Origin: Cyclina sinensis
Taxonomy: Eukaryota; Mollusca; Bivalvia; Venerida; Veneridae
DNA length: 64,000 nt
NCBI GenBank assembly: GCA_012932295.1
Contig: JAAONU010000123.1
Span: 4,030,001-4,094,000, forward strand
Direction of reading: 5' to 3'
Shown: positions 1 to 13,207 of the stretch, piece by piece
Position numbering within the stretch: the stretch's first letter is position 1
How the letters are laid out: each line of letters opens with the position of its first letter
Notes under the pieces: generated by a model
Told to the model about the DNA's origin: nothing
The model's input: only the letters and a program-made list of their open reading frames with translations
Database searches by the model: none
Position numbers and translations under genes: made by a program

Positions 1-1291
1 TGCTTAATGGAATAATAATACCTTGTTAGTGCACATTTCCAGTTTCTAAATTAATTGATGACATAGAGTTTTTTTACTCTAAGTCTAGATCTGACAGAAT
101 CTGTGTTTTATTCTAGTTGGCTCACTTAAGTCATATGCATGTGTATGTGTTGTCAGTATACTGACAATCTGTCAAAAGTAAAATAAATTTTGATATCTTT
201 TTTTTTGGCTTTGCTTTCTGAATGTTCTTGTCTGAATTTAAATTTTATTAAAGACTGGAACCAAAAAGAAAAAAAGCTTCATTTAATTTTACAATGATGG
301 ATAAAACTGTGAAAATGTGTTCCTCCTTTTCCCGTCATGATGATCCGACAACTTTGACACTTAAACTAGTTTCAGAGGCTACCAGCGTAAATTATAAAAA
401 ATAAAAATAAATTGCATGTTAGTGGCCAGAATCGGTGGACAATAGCTTGGCTTTCGATTTGTAGATGCTGTAGTAACATGTTTTCTATCAACAAAAATTA
501 AGGGAAATGCGTCACTTCCGGGTTCAGCAAAACCATTTACATTTAAATTTAATTCGGAAAATTCATTAAAAAAAACTTACATGCACACTCCATGTACTCC
601 ACTTTAAATGCCAGAACAATATCAATCGCAATCAATCAATCAAAATGTTAAAAGACATTGTAAACAAGCTGTAGTTTTAACATGTGTTTACACAGATAAA
701 ACTTGCATCATTATATGACGTCAGTGGCTCAAGTAAAATATTGATTTCTTGTGAAACCTACATTACTAAAGGTTTAATGTAACCAAATCTGAATCCAGAG
801 AGATAGATTCGTACAGTAAGAACATTTCCTTGATAATCAACCATTATAAACCATTTGTACAGCGGAGTTTTCGTGTGATAACAGATCAATTTTTTATCAA
901 AAATATGGCGGCAATCTTTCTTGCTTTTTCTCGCTAACGACGTCAACGTCAATAAGCCCCAAAATCGCATTCCACGACACAATTATATTACGTGAAACGT
1001 TTTCTTGTTCGAAAGAAGAGACGCAAAAAGTTAAACTATTTTCAAAGCAAAGTTTGTTTACATTTTTTTTGCGTAACGCAATCCCTTGACAAGTTGTGTC
1101 CCGTTTCAATAAATAAATGCTATTTGTTCGGATCAGTACTATGATCTAGGCTCTATTTTAACAATCTATAACATATAAACTGAAGCTTTTAAGTTATTAT
1201 TTAGTATGTCTAAAACTGGCTTCAAATGCCGTTATATTTATCTATTTGAGAGACAGATTTAATGGCCTTTACCATCCATAGAAAAAGTTAC
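1..1291. other. 3' flank of the minus-strand gene, no recognised gene
   Basis: No recognised coding region. A perfect cAMP-response-type palindrome TGACGTCA lies at 716-723 and a GACGTC-containing stretch at about 939-950. The minus frame at 758-982 is open for 74 codons but has no recognisable family and no supporting splice sites. It could be 3' UTR or a missed exon of the neighbouring minus-strand gene. No canonical AATAAA on the minus strand was found just after the predicted stop, so the 3' end of that gene is unresolved. Confidence 0.4.
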
Positions 1292-4220
1292 CTACGTCAG
1301 TTTGCGAAAGAGCATATTGGCTTTATCATCAAGGAAGCTAGCATAGGTACTTTCTTCGTCCGTCTCATTTGTGGCGTCATAGGAAAACTGGATCTTCATT
1401 CGCCGAATAAGCTTCGCTAGCTCTTCAGCCTTACAGGTCTAAAAGTGGAAAAAGGAAAGTTTTAAACAGTTCTAGAATTCTCATATTTGTTACATTCCGA
1501 GTGTTTTTTTTTTCATTGTACACTGTCTATTTTTATAGCTAATTTGCTTATGAATATATATATCTGTTAAAAGAAGAGGTAAGTGTGAAAGTGTTAGCTT
1601 CGCACCCATGTAAACTTCACAAGATGCAATTTTACGTATATTTGTACATACGATTCGCGTATATGAGAAGGTAATGTACATCTGTACCTACGATTCGAGT
1701 ATATGAGAAGGTAACGTGCAACTTTACCCAAGATTCGCGTATATGAAAAGGTAACGTACAAAGTACAAAGTACCTACGATTCGAGTATATAAGAAGGTAA
1801 CGTACAGCTGTATCTAAGATTCGTGTATATGAGAAGGTAACGTACAACTGTACCTACGATTCGTGTATATGAGAAGGTAACGTACAACTGTACCTACGAT
1901 TCGAGTATATGAAAATGTAACGTACAACTGTACCTACGATTGGAGTGTATAAGAAGGTAACGTGCAACTACATCTACGATTCGAGTATATAAGAAGGTAA
2001 CGTACAGCTGTACCTATGATTCGTGTATATAGGAAGGTAACGTACAACTGTATCTACGATTCGCGTATATGAGAAGGTAACATACAACTGTACCTACGAT
2101 TCGCGTATATGAGAAGGTAACATACAACTGTACCTACGATTCGCGTATATAAGAAGGTAACGTACAGCTGTACCTATGATTCGCGTATATGAGAAGGTAA
2201 CGCACAACTGTACCTATGCTTCGCGTTAATGAAAAGGTAATGTATCACTGTTCGTAGGCTTTGGATGTAAGACTGTTTTGACGAAATTTAAGACACGTGT
2301 GAACCTTTCGTAGATTTCGCATATTATCACTGACAAACAAATAAGGTTCAGTATTTGGTAAGGGATGGGGCAGTCAACAGTTGATCGTAATATCTTATTG
2401 TTTTCTGTTCATTACCAGGCAAACTTATTTTACTTAACAAGGGGAATAACTTTAAAAGACCTGAATTTAGATCGTAGATATACATAACTTGGGAGACAGA
2501 TGGGAACAGAATGACGACATGGATGTTTCTTGGTAAGGCAGTCATACGGACTGAAGGTTAAAAGGATACAGATAACAGTGCGTCCATAGCAAGCTCGGTC
2601 CCATTAAAGGCATGACATTAATAAAGCTTATAAAATTCACGAATTTGGAGTGCCTCTACAAAACTCGATTTGCAACACACATTCGTAAATGTCACGCCTA
2701 AAGCTTACTTGTTCAAGATAACACTTTGTTTTCTTTCCTGTTTTTGTAAATTCACAAGATCGTGTAAAGCAAATCACATATTTAATTGGTATTCATGATA
2801 AGACAACAGAAATCAAACGTTTCACTTGTAAACAGTTAATTATAAAGTCACAAGTTACCTGTATATACTTTTCAAAAAGATCGCCGGAAAATTTTGACAT
2901 AAGGTCAAGGTGACCGGAAGTAGGTTTAGCACAGAACAGAGCCAGCCAAGTATTCACAAGCTCTTGTCCTATTATCATCTGTTTGTCTTCGTCATCCTCA
3001 AAGTCCCTTAAATGTATGGAGCAGGTATGATAACAACAACTTATGGAATATAAAGCGATAGTGAGGAAAAAAAAACAGCTGCTGTTTGAACTAATGACAG
3101 TTCAATGTTTGTTTCTTTCTCATTTTCAGCGAGGTCGGTAGATCTGCAACGCTTTTTGGTACCAAAAATATCCATGTAAGAAAATCAAGCTTTTTTCCCC
3201 GACTTGTTCCCAGTAACAGCATGAAATACCGAGGTCCGTGTAACATCTTGCCAAAGACGCTTGATATTCACCCAAGCCTTCGCTGGGTTTAGAATTAATA
3301 CTTTCTTGGGTCCAGGAGGTCTACACATTTTTTTCTGAGATGTGTCAGCTTAAAATAAAGAAAAACTGACAAGTGTTACAAAAATAAGCCACATACTGCG
3401 TGAATATATATGTAATTTTTGGCAGAATCTATCTGTGAGGCGTTTATAAATTGTCTAAACTGTCTGCCTAACCGTGATGACCCTTTTTATGTTCTAAAAT
3501 AAATGTAGTGACTTATTATTACAAATCTGACGTTTTACACACCTAGTCAAACGTTCAAGAACACAGGCTGTTGAGTAGGCCACCCAATATGGCGGTGAGT
3601 GTCTTCCGGTGAATTCTGGGATGCACACTTTCTCACGAAATGCTGCATATCCATCCTGTTTAACAAGAGTATTACTTTATTTTATTACTTCTAACTAACA
3701 AGAACTAGGTGTCAAAAACTGACTTGAATTTTTCTTACTTTGGATTAGGCAGCACGAACAAGCATTCTTGCTTCTCTGTCTTCAATAATTCATGACAAAA
3801 GGGCAGACTCTTAAACACGGCTAAGTTTCACTAATGGTAGAACAATTCATTCACGAAAGAGGCTATATATAGCGCGAAACTATGGTAAGCTTGAGTTTGA
3901 TGAAAAAACACGGACTAACTTATACTCAAATAATAAAGCTTATCTGGCTGATCTTTCTGAATCACATTCCTTTATTTTTTGTAAAATTCCACCAAATACA
4001 AACTACCAGAATTAAAACTTAAACAGGAACTAGAAAAGTTTCAGGTAAAATGGGCTTACCCTGAGTTCTTCAAAACTGAAGGTGTCGTCTTGGTTACACT
4101 GACGCTCATAGTCAATCAAAAGGTTACTCGGGTCTTCATCACTGTTGTTATCATTACCATCCCTGTCTTTTGCACCAAGGTAGTTTATCTTCCGGATGTA
4201 GGAACCAAGGCTTGGTCTTG
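1292..4220 (-). CDS. multi-exon protein-coding gene of unknown family (3' part, five exons)
   Basis: Five minus-strand exons join in one frame: 4060-4220, 3543-3655, 3302-3334, 2859-3006 and 1292-1438. They encode about 200 residues and end at TAG (1292-1294). Support: the acceptor at 1439 follows a long pyrimidine tract; donors read AGG|gtaagc at 4060, TAG|gtgtgt at 3543 and CAG|gtaact at 2859; all intron phases agree. The 33-bp exon (3302-3334) rests mainly on phase, since its donor AAA|gtatta is weak. The peptide is soluble and helical-looking, with an acidic stretch early on (GNDNNSDEDPS). It then has a segment with PPYWVAYSTACVLERLT and a tail ending NMLFRKLT. I do not recognise the family. 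The gene is 5'-incomplete: the first exon starts in phase and no earlier exon was established. If the donor at CTGAC|gtaggt were used instead of the stop, the protein would continue. Confidence 0.65.
1632..2245. repeat. 40-bp minisatellite, about 15 copies, in the last intron of the minus-strand gene
   Basis: The 40-bp unit has the core TACGATTCGNGTATATGAGA followed by AGGTAACGTACAACTG. Copies differ by a few bases. Several copies carry GTACAGCTGTAC, a perfect 12-bp palindrome with an internal CAGCTG E-box; others carry the GTACAACTGTAC variant. Open minus-strand frames across the array are by-products of the repeat. It sits between coding exons 1292-1438 and 2859-3006. Confidence 0.95.
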
Positions 4221-6396
4221 CTAAATAGAAAGGAACATTGGATCTTTGTTAGAGGGCAATTGATTTGTCGTTTCTAATGATTAAACTTTAAAGAGATAGA
4301 TCAGTTCAAATACTTTAAAAAACGTATTTATCTATTTAATCCGTCGGATAGACAACAATCAAGGTTTTTTTGTGTAATCTAAACCTAAATTTTCATATAA
4401 AGATTAACAGATTTTAGTAAACATATTTGTACTAAAGAAATTAAATTTATTTAGAAGAAAACAATGTATTTTTTTAATTAATCCTTCAAGTATCTAATAA
4501 GTATAGTATACTAAACGTGCAATAATTTAACTCTAAAGACAAAACCATGTTTTAGTTTTCAAGATTGATGGCAGTGCGACCTTGGCTTTAATCGTTACGT
4601 TTCAAATTTGTAAAAAGTGTCAAAATATTTTAACATCATCGGTTTAACGATCACATTTTAGTTGTTTACGTTGGCATCTGCGACGACGTACGGTGGATTT
4701 AACCGAGACCAGAAATATCTTCAAATTCACTGTCTACGTCAAAATATCAGTACTAGGGCTTGATATTGGATCCAACAATCTATTGTCTTGCGGGTGTCGT
4801 AATATGCTTATTCTAAACCAGGAACATGTTAAACCCTTATTATCAATTATTAGATCGTTATTATCCGTATGACACATACCAAACCTGTAGTCGATGACTA
4901 TGTAGGAGCGAATCTGTACGATTGTGATACCGGAAACAGACTTGAACCCATCTCTTCAACCCCCCACTCCTATATAAACACTGCTTATGGTAGCCTTTTG
5001 AATAAGACTTTTGAATGTTGGTTCTTTATATATATCGGTGTTTTTGTTTTACTGAGCATATATAAGGAGTGTTTCAGGAACTAGTCTGCTTTCTGACTCA
5101 CCACTATTCCCCAAAACATTAACATAACTATACACTTTTTAAGGTGCGTCCGTAATGCTGCTAAACGGTAAATTAACTCATCAGAATAGAAATAGAATCG
5201 ATACTCAATTAAATTTGTGTAGACAGTGAGTCCCAAAATTGAGATAAACAGAAAATGTGCTCCATAACGGGTTAAAAAAACGTCGAAAATATTGTTAAGC
5301 TTTTCTTAAATATCTTTTAAAACAGCACAGTATATAATGTTTATTACAGAGGTATTAAACAAAATAAGACGAGGAAGAATATTCCATAGGCTCTCAGACG
5401 GATAAACCTGACACACTGGAATATAAAACCAAAAGCTGTATCCACTGAAAAATAAACACGCACACACATGAAATAATTTAACCAGATGACGCACGAGGGC
5501 AGTACAGTCACACATTAAAAGATAAAGCAAAACAGACACCCATCTGCCTGTGTCTACATATTCCGCGACCCAAATACAACTATTTCTGATTAAGGTTAAT
5601 ATGGAAGTTCAATTTAAGAACTTACACATAACTATATAATCCTCCAATAAAATCAACCTGTAACTTCACATCCCGCGATCATTATTGATAAAAATTGTCC
5701 CATGGTAAACTTATTGGTCGATAATTCACTTGAATACCTTGGATAAACCAATCAATAAAATATGTAGTCTAGGCTAAGTTAAAAGTACAAATATTTGCCT
5801 AAGTGTTAATTCATCGACTGAAATATTTCTACCCATTTAACTTTTATTTCACACAGTGTACATTACCTTTAATTAAAAAAAATGCATATTCTTTGGAAAT
5901 GCTTAAGATTAGTTGATTGATATATACACATTATGGGTAATTGATGGATAACTCAAATAAGAAATACAATGAAAAGTTATATAAAGTATAAATGTTACTG
6001 AACCTAGTGTAGATGTAACATTTCGATGCCAGGTTCAGCTGGTAAGAAAAACGTTTAAACTATTCCATTCGTTCTCTTTAAGATACGGTGCGAGCTATTC
6101 AAAGAACGAATAAATGTAAATATCAAAGATGGCGGCCCCCACGGAAAGTAAGAGGTTCGTGCTCAATACATTTTTTACACATATCCCCGTTCACAGCATG
6201 CCACTTTTAATTGGGCGTGTTTTCTCTTAATAGGTATTAAAACTACAACCATCCTAAAGATAATTTAGAATTTGCATATCAATTTGAAAATTCAGCGCCC
6301 TTAATTGGAAAAGGTACAGGGTGTGATTAAATGTATTTCTTTTGTTATGCATTTTGTTTTCGGATTTGTAAGAGCTAAGTAACGATTTTGACATAA
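4221..6396. other. upstream flank of the minus-strand gene, no established exon
   Basis: AT-rich sequence. A 71-codon plus frame at 4869-5084 would give a soluble N-terminal half and one hydrophobic helix (IYIGVFVLLSIY), but it matches nothing I know and has no supporting context. More 5' exons of the minus-strand gene may lie here, but none could be fixed by splice sites. Confidence 0.4.
6125..6153 (+). promoter_or_regulatory. YY1-like AAGATGGCGGC start site with a splice donor
   Basis: AAGATGGCGGC matches the YY1 consensus that often overlaps initiation codons of housekeeping genes. ATG at 6129 opens a short frame (MAAPTE) that meets the donor A|gtaaga at 6147/6148. It may be a first coding exon of a plus-strand gene whose next exon is not seen. 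The Tc1-like element begins 250 bp downstream, so the gene may be dead or may have a long first intron. Confidence 0.3.
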
Positions 6397-6581
6397 TATA
6401 CTGTTCACAAAAAAGTAGCAGATATTATGTTATGTTTTATTATGATATGGGAAACTTACTCTTTATAGGCAACCATCATGCATATTTTTACAATGGTCGT
6501 TCATGTGTATATAGCGTGGTCACTAAAGTATAGAAATCTGGTTCAAATTTGTGCTGCACGTGCAACTTTAAGTCATAAGGA

Positions 6582-6790
6582 ATTTGGTTTGGTTTTATTG
6601 GAGTTTAACACCAGATTTAATAGCTAATGTCATATCCCGGCGGTCAGTCCACCTAACCAGTGTTACTGGGTATCCAACGACTTTCTAACCAATTTCTTCG
6701 CAAGTGACTGACTACTTCCTCACTGGCTTCAAAGGTGAGGGACAATGACCTATAGACGCATTGTAAGACATTAGGGGTAGCACGCTGATA
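6582..6790 (+). repeat. dispersed repeat copy, nested in the Tc1-like element
   Basis: It begins with GGTTTTATTGGAGTTTAACA and contains CGGCGGTCAGTCCACCTAAC. A reverse-oriented copy lies at 18,655-18,805. It resembles a very common bivalve repeat with the same 'GTTTAACGCC...CCTAACCAGTG' phrase, which I recall but could not search. The copy is 3'-truncated near 6,790. Confidence 0.6.
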
Positions 6791-6862
6791 CTAGCATTGA
6801 CCGAAATCATAGTTATCGTGAAACTTTCAGAATATTGTGTTGTGAAGATGGTCGAACACAAA

Positions 6863-7720
6863 TTCACAATCAAATTTGCAGTTGTAATTATGAGACTTCT
6901 GACGGAACGTCGACGTTGGCGGGCCATTTGTTTGCTCCAGACTGGAAGTACAAAGGTCCAGGCTGCAGCTGACTTGAATGTTTCACAGCCCGTTGTCTGT
7001 CGATTGTGTCTGCGCCATCAAACAACTGGTGACGTGATTGATATCCAAAGAAGTGGACGTCCAAGATGTACTGACGTCCGAGACGACCGTTGTGATGTTA
7101 ATCAGGTTCTCCGTAATAGAGCACTGATGACCACAGACCTTCAACAACGCCTTTGACTTGTCAGAGGGGTGGGTCAATGTCTCGAGGCAGACAACCAGAA
7201 ATCGCCTTCACTCAGGCGGTCTTTACGCTAGGCACCCTCAAGTCGAGTCTTGCCGTTGTCAGCAAGGCATCGTCATGAACGTTTGGCGTGGTGTAGACAG
7301 CGGCTTTGGTGGAATATTAAGCAGTGGTCACATGTGATGTTCAGTAGCAAATCCAGATTCAACCAAGACTTTTGTGATGGTGGAAGAAGAGGTGAACGTT
7401 TTACAGACGCTGCGATCGATATGGAGGTGGGTCCGTTATAGTATTGGGTGGCATCACTATAACTGTCAGAACAAGCTACATGTGAGCCATTGCAGTGTGA
7501 CTGGCCAGTTCTACTGTGACAACATGTTGGTTCCGACATGTTGTCCCGTTTGCTCAACGTCATGGCTAAGAATTAATCTTCCAGGATGATAACGTTAGGG
7601 GCCATAGGGCAAGGCTTGTCACTGTGTTTCAGGAAGAGCAACATATCCGTACTTTACCATGACCAGCAATGAGTCCGGAATTATCACCTTTTGAACATGT
7701 ATGGGACATTCTTTGAAAAT
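6863..7720 (+). pseudogene. decayed Tc1-family transposase
   Basis: Transposases of this family bind terminal repeats through an N-terminal helix-turn-helix and cut DNA with a DDE/DDD catalytic domain. The HTH is legible at about 6920-7000 (RAICLLQTGSTKVQAAADLN), followed by the linker IQRSGRPR ending near 7066. The catalytic half appears in other frames: RHERLAWCRQRLWW near 7268-7310, FSSKSRFN near 7340, then QDDNVRGHRARL and SPELSPFEHVWDIL near 7580-7715, with internal stops (for example in the TLP-PAMSP stretch). Stops and frameshifts make it inactive. Ends and core fit one element. Confidence 0.88.
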
Positions 7721-8065
7721 TTATCCCAAGACGTGATTGTCCAGAACGTTACGTGAGCTTGGTGCGGCGATGCTGGAAGAGTGGGACAGAATCACTCAAC
7801 ACACCATCAGTCGTCTTATTGGGAGTATGAGACGTCGTTGCATAGCCTGTTGCGACAACAGATGTGGTCCAACACGTTATTGAGGGCGTGTGAAAGTGAT
7901 GACGTTAATGTAATGACTTTGAACGCTGCTATGTCATGAAGAAGTTAAATTTTCGATTAAAATGTGTGAATGAATTTGTTAAATTGATTGAAATAAACAT
8001 CAAATGGTAATTACTCGCATCAAGAATATTACCTTCAATATCCTCTACTTTTTGTGAACAGTATA

Positions 8066-11000
8066 ATTTTACAGTTTTTTTTGGTGATAAAATGACTTAA
8101 TACGTGCAAAGTTTGTTTGTTGGTCAATATATTGGATATTGTAGCTTAAACATACACATGGAAACAAATCACCCTAATTTGGTTGAATTTAGAGAAGTTG
8201 TCTAGGCGTTCATCTGCTGATTCCTTTGAGATCTATGCTTTGCATAAAAATAATGTCAAACTTGGATATGACTTTCAGTAGATCGGTTTATCATTCGCAT
8301 GACACTTCGTTGTTAATACTTACCAAGGCAAGGGGAACAAATACTGGGTGTTATGTATCAGCTCTTAATCCTTGAATGATCTCCCTTGATTAATTTTTGT
8401 TTAAATTTACGTTAGATGCAAGTGATTTACACTTTCATTTACTTTCGATTTTCTATCACGTGTTCTTTTCAGCTTTTTTCTTAATCGATGTATCGTTTTG
8501 TTTTAACTTCTCATTCAAATTTCTGTTGTGTCGCTCTGTTTAACAATCGGTCCAGTTAAGTTCATTTTATTCAAACAAATAGTGCAGTGATATTATTCTA
8601 TCTGGTAAAAACTTTAAGTACAAACCATGCCTAAAATTTACATAAACAAAAGATAAATTAGTTAAGGCAAATATCTCCCATTCTATAAGAAACTCTGTTT
8701 GAAAAAAAGAGATATATCCTATACTTAAATATTGATTATTTTTCGATAAAAATATTATGGTAAAACCTCTGCAGCACGGCAAAACTTGGTTTGATGACTG
8801 AAAAAGAACAGATCTTCATATCTTTAATATTTGGCTTTATTTCTATACTACTGGGCTTTATTTCAATAAGCGAACACATTATGTTTGCGCTTGTGAAATG
8901 TCTGTGAAAAGACAATTTAATGAGAAAAAAATGAGAATGGCGTATCATACTGTATACATAATTTCTTCGACGGATGTTTGCGTAATTCTGTTTCCCGTCT
9001 ACATTTCAAACCTGAGCCTGACTTTAAGGTCGAACAATTTGATGCATGTAAGAATTGATTGCTTTAATTACGTCAAAAGAAATCTGGTCTTGTGTTGATT
9101 TTCAGACCAGAACGCTAGTATTTCTCATTACCGTCTGTTTGCGTATTGTGACATTGTTTGCCAAGTTGTGTTTGCTAAGTTGAAGATATTTGAGTACGCG
9201 TGCCTGTTTCCATTCAAACATAATGAATAAACAAATACCCTTAGTTCAAATAATGTCTCGAGATCGAATTCCATTTTCTGATTGAAATTCTTCTCCGTTC
9301 GTCTTTGGACGAACATGCCGTCAAATATTTCAAATTTGGATCATTAAGAAAGTTTACAATTTTTCTTTCCTGTAATTATGAATTAACTGTTATTCGAAAA
9401 AAGATCTATGTTTTGAACATTTTCCACCCGAACGTTGTAATAAGTATCCATCTTTACATATTTTTGTTTTGATCGTAAATAAATCCCTTCTGTTTCTTTG
9501 TTGAAAATAGTATACGTTCGTTTGTATTGACTTGGAAATATTTCCGAAAATATGTCGTCAGGTTGGAATTTTCGGTTTTAAGAAACTAAAGTGTTAGCAT
9601 ATCTATGATAAAGGGTCTGATGACGTGCAACCATTTTATCAGTGACACGGAAAAACTCTCCTTCATGCATACGTTCATGGGTATTCTATATAATTTTCAC
9701 ATAGTCTTAATAACGTTACAAGGCAATGTATTCTTGGTGTTCATACCGCCATTGTCTTAGACTAGAACTCAAGTTGCTTATTGGTACTCCACCTCTGGTC
9801 ATAATAAATACCGCCCGACGAAAAAAAGTTTGCCTTTAGGCATATACAAAAATTCCGAGCGCGTACCGTTTTATTGTGAAACTCTACAAAAAATGTTTGG
9901 AATTAGGTCACTGGGGACATTATTCTGGTTCCGCCTCGAGAGATGACGTGATTTACCAAGACGTAAAATAAGTCTTTTCTTGCTTGTCTGAAACTATAAG
10001 GCGTAAGTTATGTGGCATGCAGAAATTTATTGTTAACTTGTGACAAGTTTGTTCAAATTTCTGCCTCTTCACTCACCATCGACATAGAACTACTGAGAAA
10101 CAAAACCCTTTTATAACCATCTTCTCGTTTTATTATCTTCTATAAAGGGAATATTTTCGCAACGCGGTCCCAAGCTCAGATCAGTAAAAATCACTCTCAG
10201 AAGTCACATTTTATACCAGATCTTCAGAAACTTACTCAGAATTATGATCGCTCAGAAATGTTTGAAACTGGGTAACAGTAGTAAAAACAGCTCTTATCAA
10301 TGAAAAGCTTTGTGAACACTCTAGAGGTCTCATTTTGGCCTAGTCTTCTTACACTCATGCAAGAATATATGATATGACAATCTTCAGGATGAATGGAATT
10401 AAAGAAACGGTCACTACTGAGGTCACATTTGTTATCTCAGTTCACTTAAAACTTTTTTATGAATGTGTTTCTTGGCGATTTTTTGAATGAATTACAAAAT
10501 AAGTCATGAAAGGTCATAGAATCACTAGCCTCCCTCAGTGGAAAACAACGTGAAGATTTTATATATCAGTGTTTCAATCAGTTCATTAGATTATTAGCTG
10601 GTGCGTTTTCTAACTAAAATCATATCTTTGTATCACATACTTTATTTGACCGTAATATGTTTTCAATATAGGGACAGTGGTACTGAGGTGAGCGACATAA
10701 AGCCATCTTGAACCTCTTGTTTAAGCTTTAAGTTATGACATTTTTCAGTTACAAAGATATACCGCGGACATAATTTTAATCAACCAATAGCAATAAATTG
10801 CAAAAAGCTAAGTAAGAGTTATGGCCCGTTATCTCTGCCCTTCCGCGTAAATACTATCTAACCTCCTTCAAGTTTCAAGTCAACACATCGATGGTTTACA
10901 GAATTATGCCGTGGAAAGAACATTTTTATGAAACAACAATTCTGCAGATAGATAAGGGTGTTTTTTTAGGCTCTGCACTTTTCTATAATGTCATCTGACC

Positions 11001-11489
11001 ATCGTTGAACTTTAAGATAATCTTAATTTTAGTTAAAAAAGGGACATTACTTCTTAATGTAGCCGCGGGATAGTTATGTTTTCTACTCTGCTTTTCACCC
11101 TCTTGCCATTTCAATATCCTTAAAGTTCAAAAATTGGTTGGTTACAAAACTTTGCTCCGGGCAAAAGTTTCAGAAGCATAGGCAGACAGGCGCATGCGCG
11201 AGACCATATCAAATCTCCCGCCTCCAGAGGGAAAATAATTGCAAGTTTAATGTTATTTCTGTGTGACTTCTCAGAGTTCTTAGTGAAAAGATAGGGGTAT
11301 TAAATTAATGCGTCAAAGAAATAGGGCATTTAGTTTCAAAATGTTAAAATGTTTTGAATGGATTGACGTACATTTTTGTTCTCAGGGGTGGGTATTAAAA
11401 CGAATAGCAAAAATGATATGGAAGGAAGCATAATGACTTGCGTAGAAGAAAAATTCAGAAGCAATTTGCACAAGGAGTGTTCTAAAGAA
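8066..11489. other. AT-rich stretch without a recognised gene
   Basis: No ORF here has a recognisable domain or convincing splice context; the short open frames look random. The one relic seen is at about 10,681-10,719 (GTGAGCGACATAAAGCCATC ... CCTCTTG before TTT). It resembles the 3' end of another Helentron-like family, without a matching 5' end. Confidence 0.5.
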
Positions 11490-13176
11490 ATTACCTTTAT
11501 CACGTCTCTAACAATATTAGTTTTCCTCATGATAATTTTTCTCTGATAATTAGAAACGAAATGAGGAACAAACATTTGGGAAATTAGAAACAAGTAGATT
11601 GTTTTCAGTGGCAGATCTTCTAAGGAATCTCAGAAATAGCTATAGCAGTGATGATCGAAGACTTGAGTACAGATTGTTCAAATTTTCATTTACGTGTATT
11701 GTTTTAAGAACTGGGAGCTGGGCGTCCGCTGGGAAGATGACCTAATTTTTAAGCTGTATTTATTGGTGACCATTCTTCAGCTTTGCGATATTTAGCTGAA
11801 TGTTCACTATATCTCTTTTCTGTTTATCTTTACAAGTGAAAGTTGTCTTCACTGTCTTTGACACTAATATTGTACGTTCAGACCAAGATGTGTAAAAAGC
11901 TCTCTGTCATCTTCACCTGGCGTTATTTCGCCAAATCACCAACAGGCTTGTTCAGTAAATATCCTGCTGAGTAATACCAGTCGTAACAACTCGGCCTTTT
12001 CCGACAACTTCGTATTAAAGACCTCGTATGTAAGTGTATGAATAAACCAAATGGTAATTCGTCTCGGCTTTATAAAAAAAAAAACAACAAACATGGCAGA
12101 TTTCAAGCAGTGTTTGTCTTATGCAGTTTCGTTCGTTCTTACAACTTATTTAAAACTCGTTTGTATAAAAAACAAATACAATGATTGATGTTAAAACGAT
12201 TTTTTTGCATATGCGACCCATAAATCTGCCCAGAATCTGCTTTTAAAATTTTTGGAACAGTAAACTACACATTTCATTTGTCCCTTTTCTTTCCTTTCTC
12301 GATCTTATAACAAGTGACAAAATCGACTTATGCTAAAAAGGAATATAGGATTTCTGTTTGTTGTGTATATCCATAGACCCATCTTAAATTTAATGAACAT
12401 ATTTTTATTTGTTTCTCTGAAGCGTGTCCTCAGGGAACAACATTGTGAGAAGTTTCAAAAACAGTTTTATTTGTCAACCGAACGATGAAATGACTCATTT
12501 ACTTCTGTTTGACATTATGTGTGTGTAATCCTGTCTTAGAAAATCCTTTATATTTCTACATATTGCTTCTAACGTTGTTATCGTAATAAATTGGTTGTTT
12601 CAAACGACTTACTAATTCTAATCTTCTGTTAATTGACAGTTCGGATTCGCCATCACGAACTGTTTACAATAAACATTATGAATATTTGCCCTGTTATATT
12701 TGCCAAGTGAAAGGCATTCGGAAAAGTGTTTCTGTGCGGATTCAGATACAGAGAGAGTTAATAAACTGATGTTCATTTTTATTTTTGGTTAATTTTCTTT
12801 TTTAATGGTATTTTAACTAACAGTTTTTCCAAATTGCAGTTGTTTGAACGTCATTGTTTTTACACAGAAATTGTTCTTTAATCATTCTTTACTGTAGTGT
12901 GTTTGCTTTGGCATTTAAGGAATGAGATTTTATTTTGTTTAGAAAAAATGGCTGCTAGAAGTTTTGTTAGAAATAGAAAACGAAGAAAAATAAGTTATTT
13001 GACAAACATATAATAAAGCCGTGTTATGTAGCATTAAAGTGAACATGCTGTATATGTGTCAAATATGTAAATCATATGCTATACTTTTGAAAACAGTAAC
13101 GACCAAAACACATTAAATAAATAATTAAATAATTAAATAATTAAATAAATAAATAAACAAATAAATAAATAAATAA

Positions 13177-13207
<31 letters not shown>

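Larger units (their letters stand above)
6399..8063 (+). mobile_element. Tc1-like DNA transposon, 1,665 bp, with terminal repeats and TA target duplication
   Basis: The left end TACTGTTCACAAAAA and the right end (reverse complement TACTGTTCACAAAAA) form terminal inverted repeats of about 28 bp with a few differences. TA dinucleotides flank both ends (6397-6398 and 8064-8065), the Tc1/mariner signature. A decayed transposase lies inside, and another dispersed repeat sits between the left end and the transposase. Confidence 0.9.

Noticed and set aside
4869..5084. 71-codon plus frame with a hydrophobic C-terminal helix
   Set aside because: No recognisable domain, no splice or regulatory context, and its length is within chance for this composition.
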